NCBI RefSeq assembly: GCF_038096175.1
Contig: NZ_CP151100.1
Span: 248,001-312,000 of the forward strand
Source of the DNA: Nostoc sp. UHCC 0302
Lineage (GTDB): Bacteria; Cyanobacteriota; Cyanobacteriia; Cyanobacteriales; Nostocaceae
Direction: 5' to 3'
Length of the DNA: 64,000 bases
Shown: positions 17,611 to 27,750 of the stretch, in pieces
How positions within the stretch are numbered: the first letter of the stretch is position 1
Layout of the letters: every line of letters starts with the position of its first letter
Made by a program: the position numbers and the translations under genes
Notes under the pieces: generated by a model
Told to the model about the DNA's origin: nothing
The model's database searches: none
What the model saw: the letters and a program-made list of their open reading frames with translations, nothing else

Positions 17611-17954
17611 TAATTGCTTTATTTTCTGTCTGTCCGGAAAGTCCAAAACTCTAGCTGTATCCTATTACATACCGAATCTCCTATATTTAGCCAGGGACAA
17701 CAGCCTAAAAGTCCCTTATACAAATTCATTCCACTGCTTAAAACTGCCCTGATTCTACTTTCATGGGCAGTTTTTTCTTGCACTCTTGCTACAAGAGCCA
17801 GTACCCACTGCCAACAATAGAATCACACGTGCAGTGCGTTGTTTACTCGCTGTAAGAGGAATATTGCGCGGAGCGTCCGTAAAAGCGTTAACCTCAAGTG
17901 TATCAAACATAGACCCTGACCAGTAGTAAAACTCCTAGCACAGGAATTTAAGTA

Positions 17955-19184
17955 ATGGCGAAGATTCAGCAGACTTGGCAACTTTGGATTTCTGGACTCC
18001 TTGGCAAATTGGTAAAGCGTGGAGAAACAGTAGAGTCGGGAGCAGAAGTTAGTAAACAGTTTGCGATCACAAACTCCAAATTCTTGTGGCGTGTTCTAAT
18101 TACTATATCTATTGTGGCTACGCTTATTCCTGTTGTCTCAGGGACGTATTTGTATGGTACAGGATTTGGGACAGATTCAAATAAATCAGTAACCATAGAA
18201 GAAGTAATAAATCCTAAAGATGGAAAGATTATTAAGGTTAGGAAAGAAACTGAGCAGTTTCAATCAGGTAAGACTCTTTGGGACTGGTTAAGCTTAGCTG
18301 GTACATTAGCTATTCCGGTTATAGTAGCTATTTTAGGATATCAATTTCAGCGTAGAGAGCAAAAACGCACTGAGCAGCAAAGCAACCTTGAAAGAGAAAT
18401 AGCAGAGATTAATTCGCGTGAAGAAGGTATAGAAGCTTATATTGACCGAATGTCAGATATATTGCTTGACAAGCAATTATCACAAAAAATCAAAACTTTA
18501 GATTTTAGTGATGTTAGAAAAATAAGAGAAAAGATAGAACAAGATTCAGAATTAGATACAGCAATTAATGTTGCTCGCGTCAGGAGTTCGTCAATATTAC
18601 GGAGGTTGAGCGGTGACCCAGAGCGTCAAACAAGGGTTTTATATTTTTTACGTGATACTGAACTTTTGAAATTTATTTTTATAGAAGCAAAGCTCGAAAA
18701 GATTAACCTTAAAGAATCAGTACTAAACGATAGTAACCTCTCTGGCGCTTACCTCTATGACGCTAACCTCTCTGGCGCTTACCTCTATGACGCTAACCTT
18801 TCTGGCGCTTACCTCTATGACGCTAACCTTTCTGGCGCTCACCTCTTTGGCGCTAACCTCAGAGGTGCCAACCTCGAAGGCACTAACCTCTCTGGCGCTC
18901 ACCTCATAGGCGCTCACCTCAAAGGCGCTATCCTCATACTTGCTCACCTCGATGGCGCTGACTTCTCTAGCGCTGACCTCTCTGAGACTTGCTTCTATAG
19001 CGCTAACCTCGAAGGCGCTAACCTCGAGGGCGCTAACCTTCTCAATATTATTTGGGATGAGCATACAAACTGGAAAGAAGTTCGGGGATTAGATAAAGCA
19101 CGAAACGTACCTAAAAGCTTACTTTCCCAATTAAACTCAACTGCTCACCCCTTGCCCCCTCCAAATACTCCACCGTCAGCCTGA
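17955..19184 (+). CDS. Membrane-anchored pentapeptide-repeat protein
   Basis: A 409-residue protein. Two membrane segments (about residues 44-66, LWRVLITISIVATLIPVV, and 110-127, LSLAGTLAIPVIVAILGY) are followed by a coiled coil (QFQRREQKRTEQQSNLEREI) and a helical middle. Residues about 255-370 hold some 20 pentapeptide repeats of the A(N/H/Y)L.G type, forming a right-handed quadrilateral helix. Three 30-base DNA units (18736-18835) are almost identical, so the array is expanding or being homogenised. The repeat side faces the cytoplasm if both segments span the membrane. The role is unknown; position next to an ATPase and a nSTAND gene suggests a signalling cluster. Confidence 0.85.
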   Translation: MAKIQQTWQLWISGLLGKLVKRGETVESGAEVSKQFAITNSKFLWRVLITISIVATLIPVVSGTYLYGTGFGTDSNKSVTIEEVINPKDGKIIKVRKETEQFQSGKTLWDWLSLAGTLAIPVIVAILGYQFQRREQKRTEQQSNLEREIAEINSREEGIEAYIDRMSDILLDKQLSQKIKTLDFSDVRKIREKIEQDSELDTAINVARVRSSSILRRLSGDPERQTRVLYFLRDTELLKFIFIEAKLEKINLKESVLNDSNLSGAYLYDANLSGAYLYDANLSGAYLYDANLSGAHLFGANLRGANLEGTNLSGAHLIGAHLKGAILILAHLDGADFSSADLSETCFYSANLEGANLEGANLLNIIWDEHTNWKEVRGLDKARNVPKSLLSQLNSTAHPLPPPNTPPSA

Positions 19185-19508
19185 CACAGCCGCCTCCGCT
19201 AGTGATCGCAGCAACCGCCTCCGATAGAATTCCTGTTGCAAAGAAGACAACACCCCAAGTTCCGACCAATCGCCCAACTCCTGCCCATCCAGAGATATCC
19301 GGTAGTAGCCACAGGGGATGTGATCGCACTTCACAGGAACAAGAGCATCTACACACTTGGTCAAATTTAGTAATTTACGGAATATTACCCTTGAGGGTAC
19401 TACTGAGGGTAACCCATGACTGCAAGTATTTGAATATTCATGTCAAGGCATAAACACTTAAAATATGGGAGTAAAGATAAGTGTAGTGTCATTTAATAAA
19501 GTCTTGAA

Positions 19509-19747
<239 letters not shown>

Positions 19748-19811
19748 TTTTAATAAAGTCTAATATTATTCTTTTTCTAAAAAATATTAATAATCAATAT
19801 ATTACTTATTT

Positions 19812-21161
19812 ATGACCACAGATTTACTAGAGTTTTTCCAGCGAACAGACCCCAGCCGGACTTTACAGGTCAATCAAGGTTTAGATAAGAAGTACTACAT
19901 TGATTTCTCTTCAGTCAGGGGTGGCGATATTATTGGCAAGCTGAAGCAGAAAATTACGTTTTTCAAGGCAAACGAACCGACCTGCACCCTGTTCACTGGT
20001 CATATCGGCTGTGGGAAATCGACAGAGCTAGTCAGGCTACAGGTGGAACTAGAGGCGCTGGACTTTCATGTAGTGTATTTCGAGTCAAGTGAAGACTTAG
20101 AAATGACCGACGTGGACATTGCAGATGTACTACTCGCGATCGCACACCGTGTAAGCCAAAGCCTGGAGAAAATCACGCTCTCTGAGCCGAACAAATTCCA
20201 TGAACTGCTGCAAGGGGCATTGAGGGCGCTGGACTCCGAGGTGACAGGGTTCAAAGTAAAAACACCAGTTGGCGACGTTGGCTTGTCTACTGAAAAAGAA
20301 AAATTCTCCCTCGCGTTGGGTATCGGTGAAATCACAGCCAAGACGAAAAGTAATCCCATACTGCGGGAGAAACTCAACCAATACCTGGGGCCACAGAAAA
20401 CCAGACTACTGGAAGCGATTAATCGGGAACTACTAGAGCCGGCGATCGCCAAACTAAAGCAGCAGGGGAAAAGAGGACTGGTGGTGATAGTCGATAACCT
20501 CGACCGCATAGACAACCGGATTAAGCCGTGGGGTCGTCCACAACAAGAATATATGTTCGTGGATCAGGGGGAGTTTTTGACAAAGCTCAACTGCCATTTG
20601 GTTTTCACAATGCCCCTGGCGCTGAAGTTCTCCAATGATTACGGAACGCTGACCCAAAGATTCCCGGAAGACCCGAAGGTACTGCCGATGGTTCCAGTGC
20701 AATGGCCAGACGGCAGCATACATGAGCAGGGGATGGGGCTGATGCAGCAGATGGTATTGGCTAGGGCATTTCCTGAATTGCAACCAGACGAGCGGTTAAA
20801 CCACATAAGTAAAATCTTCGACAGTAGAGAAACATTAGAACGTTTGTGCAGAGCGAGTGGTGGTCATGTACGAGATTTGCTCAGGTTGCTTAACACCTGG
20901 ATTCAGGAGGAAATGACACTGCCACTTTCCCGTAATACCCTGGAGCAAGTGATTCGCTCTCGACGCAATGAGATGACGATGCCGATTTCGGATTCGGAGT
21001 GGGAGTTACTACGTTATGTTAAGCAAAAGAAGAAAGTCAGCGATGACCAAGGATACCAAAAGCTAATCCGTAGTAGATTTGTATTTGAATATCGAGATGG
21101 GGGCGAATCCTGGTTTGATTTAAATCCCATTTTGGCAGAGGCAACGGAGTTGAGTAGTTGA
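19812..21161 (+). CDS. P-loop AAA-type ATPase
   Basis: A 449-residue protein with Walker A GHIGCGKST (residues 63-71) and a Walker B-like GLVVIVDNLDRID (about residues 222-234). A C-terminal helical/winged-helix part (YVKQKKKVSDDQGYQKLIRS) ends in a short DLNPILAE motif. This arrangement is that of AAA/KAP-like NTPases common in Nostoc genomes next to STAND proteins. It is cytoplasmic, with no membrane segment. The nSTAND gene follows 224 bases later on the same strand, so the two may work together as a sensor/effector pair; that is inference from position. Confidence 0.8.
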   Translation: MTTDLLEFFQRTDPSRTLQVNQGLDKKYYIDFSSVRGGDIIGKLKQKITFFKANEPTCTLFTGHIGCGKSTELVRLQVELEALDFHVVYFESSEDLEMTDVDIADVLLAIAHRVSQSLEKITLSEPNKFHELLQGALRALDSEVTGFKVKTPVGDVGLSTEKEKFSLALGIGEITAKTKSNPILREKLNQYLGPQKTRLLEAINRELLEPAIAKLKQQGKRGLVVIVDNLDRIDNRIKPWGRPQQEYMFVDQGEFLTKLNCHLVFTMPLALKFSNDYGTLTQRFPEDPKVLPMVPVQWPDGSIHEQGMGLMQQMVLARAFPELQPDERLNHISKIFDSRETLERLCRASGGHVRDLLRLLNTWIQEEMTLPLSRNTLEQVIRSRRNEMTMPISDSEWELLRYVKQKKKVSDDQGYQKLIRSRFVFEYRDGGESWFDLNPILAEATELSS

Positions 21162-21385
21162 GGGAGTAGTGAACTTTTTACTAGGGGGAAAGGGTAAAGG
21201 GAGCAAGTATAAAAGCTTTTCCCCACAAGGTATAGAACAAGTATTTTTAAATGTGGAGAACCTTAAAGAAGATGATGCCGCCATGTAGAAAGGAGAATTA
21301 GCGTATAACTACTTGAAATCCCTGTTTCCTAATTAATTAGTTCCCTTTCCCCTTTTACCTTTCCCCGTTTCCCTTCTTCAATTCT
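21162..21385. other. Spacer between ATPase and nSTAND genes
   Basis: Contains runs of TTCCCTTTCCCCTTTTACC and the inverted AGGGGGAAAGGGTAAAGGG (about 21184-21201 and 21343-21365). These can pair as a long stem, which may separate or attenuate transcription of the two genes. Confidence 0.45.
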
Positions 21386-24300
21386 ATGAGTACACCGCAC
21401 CAATCAGATGAACCCCCAAATTATGAGCGATCGCTACAACAGCTAGCTTGGACGCTTCAAGCTTCGGTGGGACAATTTAAGTTGATTTGGGCGCGGTGTA
21501 ACTACAGTGATTTACGAAGTCGCTTAATAGAAAGGTTAAGCGAAATCTGTAAAATTAAAATTCAGGTACTGCAACTTAAAGAATCAGAAAGAACGCTATT
21601 TACTGCAATCCGTTCAGAATTACAGCCAGATGCCCAAGCTCTAATGATTGTGGGCTGGGAATCATTGCAGGACTTACCGCAGATGCTGACAAGTGCTAAT
21701 CAGGTGCGCGAAGAATTTCGCAAAAACTTATCTATTCCCGTAGTCGTGTGGATTAGTGAAGAAATCCACCACACCATCATGGAGATTGCCCCTGACTTGG
21801 AAAGCTGGGGAACTAGCAGAAGTTTTGCGATCGCGCCTGATGATTTAACCCAATTTATTAACCAACTGGCTAAGGAATATTTTGGGAGTAAATTAAGTAT
21901 AAATGATTACTCTTTACTAGAGTTAGAATTAGAGGCAGCACAGAGAGAATTGCGGTCTAATGACCAGGAAACAGAAGCTAATTTAGCCTCTGTGCTAGGT
22001 TTTGTAAAACAAACTAACAAGAAAATAGACCATGCTTTAAAGTATTACCAGAAAGCCTTATTGCTATGGCAGCAACTGAATAATGCCAAAAAGCAAGGAA
22101 ATACTCTTGGTGAAATAGCTTATTGTTATTATCTCAAAGCTTTCAAAAATAAAGATACCAGCCACCCAGACTGGCAAGCAACTCGGCAGTATACGCAAGA
22201 ATACATTACATTTCTCAACGAAGCTAATAGTCCAGATTTAATTGCTAGCTCTATTACCAAATTTGGTTACATACTACGTGATTTGAAAGAGTGGGAGCAA
22301 CTCAAAAATTTAGCTCAGCAGGCTTTACAAGTACACCAAGCTAACATTCAGCTTATAGAGTTAGCTTTAGATTACGGGTTTTTAGCCCAGGTTGCGCTGG
22401 CTCAGTCACGCTGGAGCGAAGCTAAACAATTAGCACTTCTAGCATTAGATGTCTTACCAATAAATTCTAGGACAGAGGTAGTACCTGACCTCTTGCAAGA
22501 ATCTGTAGAATTACATAATTCGAGCTTTTATAAATATATTTTGGCACAGGCTGAATATGAATTAGGCGAACCCCAACAGGCAATTCAAAACTTAGAAGTT
22601 GCAAGAGATGGTAGCAGTCCTATTAAAGATTTACAGCTTCATCTGGATATTCTTAGTTACTTGCAGCGCGTCTACTTTGAGAAAAAAGAATATCTCAAAG
22701 CTTATGAAACAAAACAGCAGCAGAGGTCTATTGAGCAGCAGTTTGGGTTACGAGCGTTTATTGGTGCAGGTCGATTACAGTCCACAAAGCTTACTCAAAT
22801 AGCCCTGAACAAAACTGACATTCAAGAAAACATTGCTCCTGAAATCGCTGCATCAGGTCGCCTATTGGATGTAGAGAGATTAGTAGAACGTCTGGGGCGG
22901 CATGATCACAAACTAATAGTTATTCATGGGCAATCAGGTGTAGGTAAAAGTTCGTTAGTGAATGCTGGGTTAGTTCCGGCTTTAAAGAATAAAAGCGTAG
23001 GCATTCAAGACTATCTACCTGTAGCAATGCGAGTTTACACCAATTGGGTGGAAGAACTTGGGCGCTCATTGCAGCAGGCTTTGCATGAAAGGAGGGGAGC
23101 CGTAAATGAGCAAGCTTTAGAATTTGAGGTTGACGCTTTAATTGCCCAACTGCGTGAAAATGAACAGCACAATCTCAGAACAGTGCTGATTTTTGACCAG
23201 TTTGAGGAGTTTTTCTTTGTTTACACCGAACCAAAGTACAGACAGCAATTTTTTGAGTTTTTAGGAGAATGCCTGAATATTCTATCAGTGAAAATAATTT
23301 TGTCACTGCGGATTGATTATTTGCATTATTTGCTGGAGTGTGATGATTTACCCAGCATGACAATTATTGGTAATGACCTTCTTGGTAAAAACGTACTTTA
23401 CAAGTTAGGAAATTTCTCAGCTGATGATACCAAGTCAATTATCAAACGTTTAATAGGAACTACCAGTTTTCACTTAGATCCTGATTTAATTGACCAGCTA
23501 GTGGAGGATTTGGCCGTAGAATTAGGCGAAGTACGTCCCATTGAATTACAGATAGTGGGATCGCAACTACAAACAGAGAACATAACGACTCTGGCAGAAT
23601 ATCAACAGCGTGGAACGAAAGAAGAACTAGTTAAACGCTATTTGGCTGAGGTGGTTAATGATTGTGGTGTAGAGAACCAACAGATAGCCGAATTTTTGTT
23701 GTACTTGCTGACAGATGAAAAAGGGACTCGTCCACTTAAAACGCGTGTTGAAATAGAACTAGAACTACAAGCATTAGCCGCAGAGATAGCCACGAATAGC
23801 AATAGTTTAGATTTGGTGTTAGAAATTTTAGTCAAATCTGGTTTGGTGATTTTGTTACCAGAGAATCGGGCTAATCGTTATCAGCTAGTACATGATTACA
23901 TCGCTGTGCTTGTTCGCCAGCAGCAGGAGCCGAAGTTAAATCAGTTGATGGCTCAACTAGAACAAGAAAAGCAGCAAAGAAGGCTCAGTGAAGAACAAAG
24001 AAGACTCAGTGAAGAACAAAGAAAACTCAGTGAAGAACAAAGAAAACTTGGTGAAGTCAAACTTAATAGTTTTTTGAAACGCGCTCTGTTTGGTTCAGTT
24101 GCAGCCGGAGTAGTCTTAGCTGTGCTGGCAGTTACAGCGTTCTTTCAAACACAGCAAGCCAAAGAACAGAAAAAACTTGCTCAAGAACAAAGAAATCAAG
24201 CCACAATTAACGAGATTAAAGCATTAGCTAATTCTAGTGAAGCACTTTTGCTTTCAGAACAAAACTTTGATGCTTTAATACAATCCTTAAAAGCAGGGGG

Positions 24301-26920
24301 AAATCTTAAGAATGCAGAAGTTTCAAAATCAAATAATATCCGGATGCAGACAATTATAGCGCTACGGGAAGCGAGCTATTTACAATTAGGCGAAAATCAA
24401 TTTAGAGAACGTAACCGTTTAGAGGGGCATAGCGGTGCAATCCGGGGTGTAAGTTTCAGTCCGGATAACCAGACCATCGCCACTGCAAGTGATGACAGTA
24501 CAGTAAAACTGTGGGATAGGAGTGGCAAGGAACTTAAAACACTCAAGGGGCATAGCGGTTTTGTCTTAAGTGTAAGTTTCAGTCCGGATAACCAGACCAT
24601 CGCCACTGCAAGTTTAGACAATACAGTAAAACTGTGGGATAGGAGTGGCAAGGAACTTAAAACACTCAAGGGGCATAGCGGTGCAATCCGGGGTGTAAGT
24701 TTCAGTCCGGATAACCAGACCATCACCACTGCAAGTCAGGACGGTACAGTAAAACTGTGGGATAGGAGTGGCAATCTAGTTAAAACACTTAAGGGGCATA
24801 GCGATGCAGTCAATAGTGTAAGTTTCAGTCCGGATAACCAGACCATCGCCACTGCAAGTTATGACGGTACAGTAAAACTGTGGGATAAGAGTGGCAATCT
24901 AGTTAAAACACTCAAGGGGCATAGCGGTTATGTCAATAGTGTAAGTTTCAGTCCGGATAACCAGACCATTGCCACTGCAAGTTCTGACGGTACAGTAAAA
25001 CTGTGGGATAGGAGTGGCAATCTAGTTAAAACACTTAGGGGGCATAGCGATGCAGTCAATAGTGTAAGTTTCAGTCCGGATAACCAGACCATCGCCACTG
25101 CTAGTTCTGACAATACAGTAAAACTGTGGGATAGGAGTGGCAAGGAACTTAAAACACTCAAGGGGCATAGCGGTGCAGTCTGGGGTGTAAGTTTCAGTCC
25201 GGATAATCAGACCATCGCCACTGCAAGTTATGACGGTACAGTAAAACTGTGGGATAGGAGTGGCAAGGAACTTAAAACACTTGAGGGTCATAGCTATGGA
25301 GTCAGAAGTGTAAGTTTCAGTCCGGATAACCAGACCATCGCCACTGCTAGTTCTGACAATACAGTAAAACTGTGGGATAGGAGTGGCAAGGAACTTAAAA
25401 CACTCAAGGGGCATAGTGGTGCAGTCAATAGTGTAAGTTTCAGTCCGGATAACCAGACCATCGCCACTGCAAGTGATGACAGTACAGTAAAACTGTGGGA
25501 TAGGAGTGGCACTCTATTTAAAACACTCAAGGGGCATAGTGGTGCAGTCAATAGTGTAAGTTTCAGTCCGGATAACCAGACCATTGCCACTGCAAGTTAT
25601 GACAACACAGTAAAACTGTGGGATAAGAGTGGCAATCTAGTTAAAACACTCAAGGGGCATAGCGGTGCAATCCGGGGTGTAAGTTTCAGTCCGGATAACC
25701 AGACCATCGCCACTGCTAGTTCTGACAATACAGTAAAACTGTGGGATAGGAGTGGCAAGGAACTTAAAACACTCAAGGGGCATAGCGGTGCAATCCGGGG
25801 TGTAAGTTTCAGTCCGGATAACCAGACCATCGCCACTGCTAGTTCTGACAATACAGTAAAACTGTGGGATAGGAGTGGCAAGGAACTTAAAACACTTAAG
25901 GGGCATAGCGATGCAGTCAATAGTGTAAGTTTCAGTCCGGATAACCAGACCATCGCCACTGCAAGTTCTGACAATACAGTAAAACTGTGGGATAGGAGCG
26001 GCAAGGAACTTAAAACACTCAAGGGGCATAGCGATGCAGTCAATAGTGTAAGTTTCAGTCCGGATAACCAGACCATCGCCACTGCAAGTTCTGACAGAAC
26101 AGTAGTTTTATGGGATTTAAATTTAGATAATTTATTAAAAGATGGTTGTAATTGGCTGAATAATTATCTAGCTATTCATCCTGATACCTTGGAAGAATTA
26201 TCAGCTTGCCAGATTTCAGAAATTAAAAAACAAGCGGCTAGTGCGTTAGTTGCACAAGGTGAAAACTTAGCACGCAAAGGTAATATCCAAGCTGCTGTTA
26301 CTAAGTTTCACAAAGCACAGCAGTGGAATGTTGATTTAAAACTTAACCCAACTGACCCAGGTAAAAAAGCGCAGCAATTAGCTGATTCTTCTTCTCTAGT
26401 TGCTCAGGGTGAAGAGTTAGCACAAGCAGGTGATCTTGAGAGTGCAGTTGTTGATTTTCAAAAAGCTTTGAAACTAGATTATAAATTAGAGATTGAGCCA
26501 AGGACGAAAGCTGCCTCAATTTTGATTGACACAGGTACAAGTCTTGTTTTCAAAGAAAAGTTTAAAGAAGCGTTAGAAGCTTATAATAAAGCCCAAGCAT
26601 TTGATAGTAAAATAGAAATATCTGCTGAAAATTGGAACTCACTTTGTTGGCAAGGTAGCTTAAAAAGACAAGCCAACATTGTGTTACCTGCCTGCAACAA
26701 AGCCGTAGCACTTTCGCCAGATAATCGCATCCAAGACAGCCGTGGGTTAGCCAGAGCGTTGACAGGGGACTTCGAAGGAGCAATTACAGACTTTGAGGCC
26801 TACATTGTTCAGGCTGATGATAAAGATACTAAAGTACAACGGCAACGCTGGGTGAAAGAGTTACGGGCTGGCAAAAATCCGTTTACAGATGCAGAACTCA
26901 AGAAACTGAGTGGCGAGTAG
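21386..26920 (+). CDS. Giant nSTAND NTPase with TPR, membrane segment and 14 WD40 repeats
   Basis: An 1844-residue protein. Residues 1-175 are an alpha/beta N-terminal domain of unknown type; 200-450 are TPR-like helices. The nSTAND NTPase follows, with Walker A GQSGVGKSS (515-523) and Walker B LIFDQFEEFFF (about 599-609). A Gln/Glu/Arg coiled coil made of repeated RLSEEQR and a hydrophobic segment (FGSVAAGVVLAVLAVTAFF, about 900-920) lead to 14 WD40 repeats (1014-1587), enough for two seven-blade propellers. The C-terminus has more TPR-like helices with DALIQSLKAG-type and VAQGE.LA..G motifs. STAND proteins switch on by binding a ligand through the repeat part and then oligomerising. The N-terminal domain would be the effector or its adaptor; it is not a recognised nuclease, protease or TIR domain. 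Membrane anchoring is likely. Confidence 0.9.
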   Translation: MSTPHQSDEPPNYERSLQQLAWTLQASVGQFKLIWARCNYSDLRSRLIERLSEICKIKIQVLQLKESERTLFTAIRSELQPDAQALMIVGWESLQDLPQMLTSANQVREEFRKNLSIPVVVWISEEIHHTIMEIAPDLESWGTSRSFAIAPDDLTQFINQLAKEYFGSKLSINDYSLLELELEAAQRELRSNDQETEANLASVLGFVKQTNKKIDHALKYYQKALLLWQQLNNAKKQGNTLGEIAYCYYLKAFKNKDTSHPDWQATRQYTQEYITFLNEANSPDLIASSITKFGYILRDLKEWEQLKNLAQQALQVHQANIQLIELALDYGFLAQVALAQSRWSEAKQLALLALDVLPINSRTEVVPDLLQESVELHNSSFYKYILAQAEYELGEPQQAIQNLEVARDGSSPIKDLQLHLDILSYLQRVYFEKKEYLKAYETKQQQRSIEQQFGLRAFIGAGRLQSTKLTQIALNKTDIQENIAPEIAASGRLLDVERLVERLGRHDHKLIVIHGQSGVGKSSLVNAGLVPALKNKSVGIQDYLPVAMRVYTNWVEELGRSLQQALHERRGAVNEQALEFEVDALIAQLRENEQHNLRTVLIFDQFEEFFFVYTEPKYRQQFFEFLGECLNILSVKIILSLRIDYLHYLLECDDLPSMTIIGNDLLGKNVLYKLGNFSADDTKSIIKRLIGTTSFHLDPDLIDQLVEDLAVELGEVRPIELQIVGSQLQTENITTLAEYQQRGTKEELVKRYLAEVVNDCGVENQQIAEFLLYLLTDEKGTRPLKTRVEIELELQALAAEIATNSNSLDLVLEILVKSGLVILLPENRANRYQLVHDYIAVLVRQQQEPKLNQLMAQLEQEKQQRRLSEEQRRLSEEQRKLSEEQRKLGEVKLNSFLKRALFGSVAAGVVLAVLAVTAFFQTQQAKEQKKLAQEQRNQATINEIKALANSSEALLLSEQNFDALIQSLKAGGNLKNAEVSKSNNIRMQTIIALREASYLQLGENQFRERNRLEGHSGAIRGVSFSPDNQTIATASDDSTVKLWDRSGKELKTLKGHSGFVLSVSFSPDNQTIATASLDNTVKLWDRSGKELKTLKGHSGAIRGVSFSPDNQTITTASQDGTVKLWDRSGNLVKTLKGHSDAVNSVSFSPDNQTIATASYDGTVKLWDKSGNLVKTLKGHSGYVNSVSFSPDNQTIATASSDGTVKLWDRSGNLVKTLRGHSDAVNSVSFSPDNQTIATASSDNTVKLWDRSGKELKTLKGHSGAVWGVSFSPDNQTIATASYDGTVKLWDRSGKELKTLEGHSYGVRSVSFSPDNQTIATASSDNTVKLWDRSGKELKTLKGHSGAVNSVSFSPDNQTIATASDDSTVKLWDRSGTLFKTLKGHSGAVNSVSFSPDNQTIATASYDNTVKLWDKSGNLVKTLKGHSGAIRGVSFSPDNQTIATASSDNTVKLWDRSGKELKTLKGHSGAIRGVSFSPDNQTIATASSDNTVKLWDRSGKELKTLKGHSDAVNSVSFSPDNQTIATASSDNTVKLWDRSGKELKTLKGHSDAVNSVSFSPDNQTIATASSDRTVVLWDLNLDNLLKDGCNWLNNYLAIHPDTLEELSACQISEIKKQAASALVAQGENLARKGNIQAAVTKFHKAQQWNVDLKLNPTDPGKKAQQLADSSSLVAQGEELAQAGDLESAVVDFQKALKLDYKLEIEPRTKAASILIDTGTSLVFKEKFKEALEAYNKAQAFDSKIEISAENWNSLCWQGSLKRQANIVLPACNKAVALSPDNRIQDSRGLARALTGDFEGAITDFEAYIVQADDKDTKVQRQRWVKELRAGKNPFTDAELKKLSGE
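24425..26146 (+). repeat. 14 x 123-bp WD40-coding tandem repeat
   Basis: Fourteen 41-codon units share the invariant core VSFSPDNQTIATAS and TVKLWD. Differences cluster at the residues after GHS (GAI, DAV, GYV, YGV, GFV), at the SVS/GVS pair and around D-S/G/N-T. Synonymous sites are nearly identical between units, which shows recent duplication or gene conversion. The final unit diverges after TVVLWD. Confidence 0.97.
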
Positions 26921-27330
26921 ATGATTTTTACAACTGCACAGTAGAGTTTGCTACAGCCTTCTCCACCTCACCAAACACCGCCACACACTCCCCGCTGAAG
27001 ACCTTCTGCACCCGCCTCCCAAGCATACCACCAGAAACCCCCCTGGTTCCCAATAGTCCGTCACTACTCCGGGTTGTCATTGGCGGGAAGTGAGGTTGTA
27101 GACTTGCACCTGTGTTCCGATGCCTACGGCGGGCGGTTACGCCATCGCCACATCTGCAATAACCTCCACGTTCTTCCAGCCGGGAGGAAGGTAGTCGTAG
27201 CTCTTAACCCCGCCAAGCAGTTCAGGAATGGTCAAGTGTTCAGTAGTAGATTTGACTGGTGGAAGGGTACTCTCATTGCCAGTAACCAAAGATTCAACTG
27301 TAGATTGTTCCCTTGAAAGACAAGAGTTTG
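26921..27330 (-). pseudogene. Decayed plasmid gene with an SDR insertion
   Basis: The minus strand reads, in one frame, STVESLVTGNESTLPPVK, then HLTIPELLGGVKSYDYL with PPGWKNVEVIADV, then VGIGTQVQVYNLTSRQ, a stop, QPGVVTDYWEPGG and a shifted tail. The tone resembles the DUF1392-type plasmid proteins at 30895. Between IADV and GIGTQ lies a 24-base SDR-like insert (around 27125-27149) that brings in a TAA. No family is firmly recognised. Confidence 0.5.
27128..27149. repeat. Small dispersed repeat
   Basis: GGCGGGCGGTTACGCC then ATCGCC matches the block at 9199-9220 with one change. It sits inside the decayed minus-strand gene and supplies an in-frame stop there. Confidence 0.65.
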
Positions 27331-27539
27331 GGCAATTGCACCTTTACTAATGCTGGCTTGTGGTGTGATTGACTCTGTAATGTTACGCTTATAAAATTGT
27401 TGTAGAACTGTATCAGTATATTTTAGGGTATCGGTTAATCCGCTACCCTTATTTAATTGGGTAGGCGTGAGTATAAACCCATTTTGTGATCCATTTGTGG
27501 ACATTTGGTCAGCCACTAACCCAACTTCTCCACCCCATA

Positions 27540-27750
27540 ATTCCGGCAGCGATGCCTCCGGCAACGTCAAGGACGAACGCTCAAACACCTCCTGCCCAAC
27601 GATATGGCTGTGACAGAAATCCCCAATTTTCTCAAAACACAACAAGGTAATATCTGCACACGAAAAGCTGCTGTCTCCGAACCCAAAGCTCAATCAACTG
27701 CTGCCGCTCCTGAAGAATCAGCAGAAACCAACGCTCATACTCAAGTTCAG
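27540..27750 (-). pseudogene. DUF488-family fragment, copy A
   Basis: Two minus-strand frames together read LEYERWFLLILQERQQLIELW and then FSCADITLLCFEKIGDFC, HSHIVGQEV. This is the C-terminal half of DUF488 (the TLLCFE..G..CHRH..G motif). The change of frame lies at a TTTT run near 27680, exactly where copy B also changes frame. Changes between the copies fall mostly at third codon positions in the CFEKIGDF frame, which shows that both descend from a coding gene. Downstream the frame continues for about 100 codons of unfamiliar text (to 27232). Confidence 0.65.

Noticed and set aside
18723-19064. Minus-strand 'VSAxEVSA' repeat protein
   Set aside because: Antisense shadow of the pentapeptide-repeat gene.
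24397-26082. Long minus-strand reading frames opposite the WD40 repeats
   Set aside because: They are antisense shadows of a repeated codon pattern; their text repeats with the same period and has no ribosome binding sites.
24425-26146. Possible CRISPR array or direct-repeat array
   Set aside because: The regular 123-bp repeat is protein coding (WD40 units), without short repeats and unique spacers.
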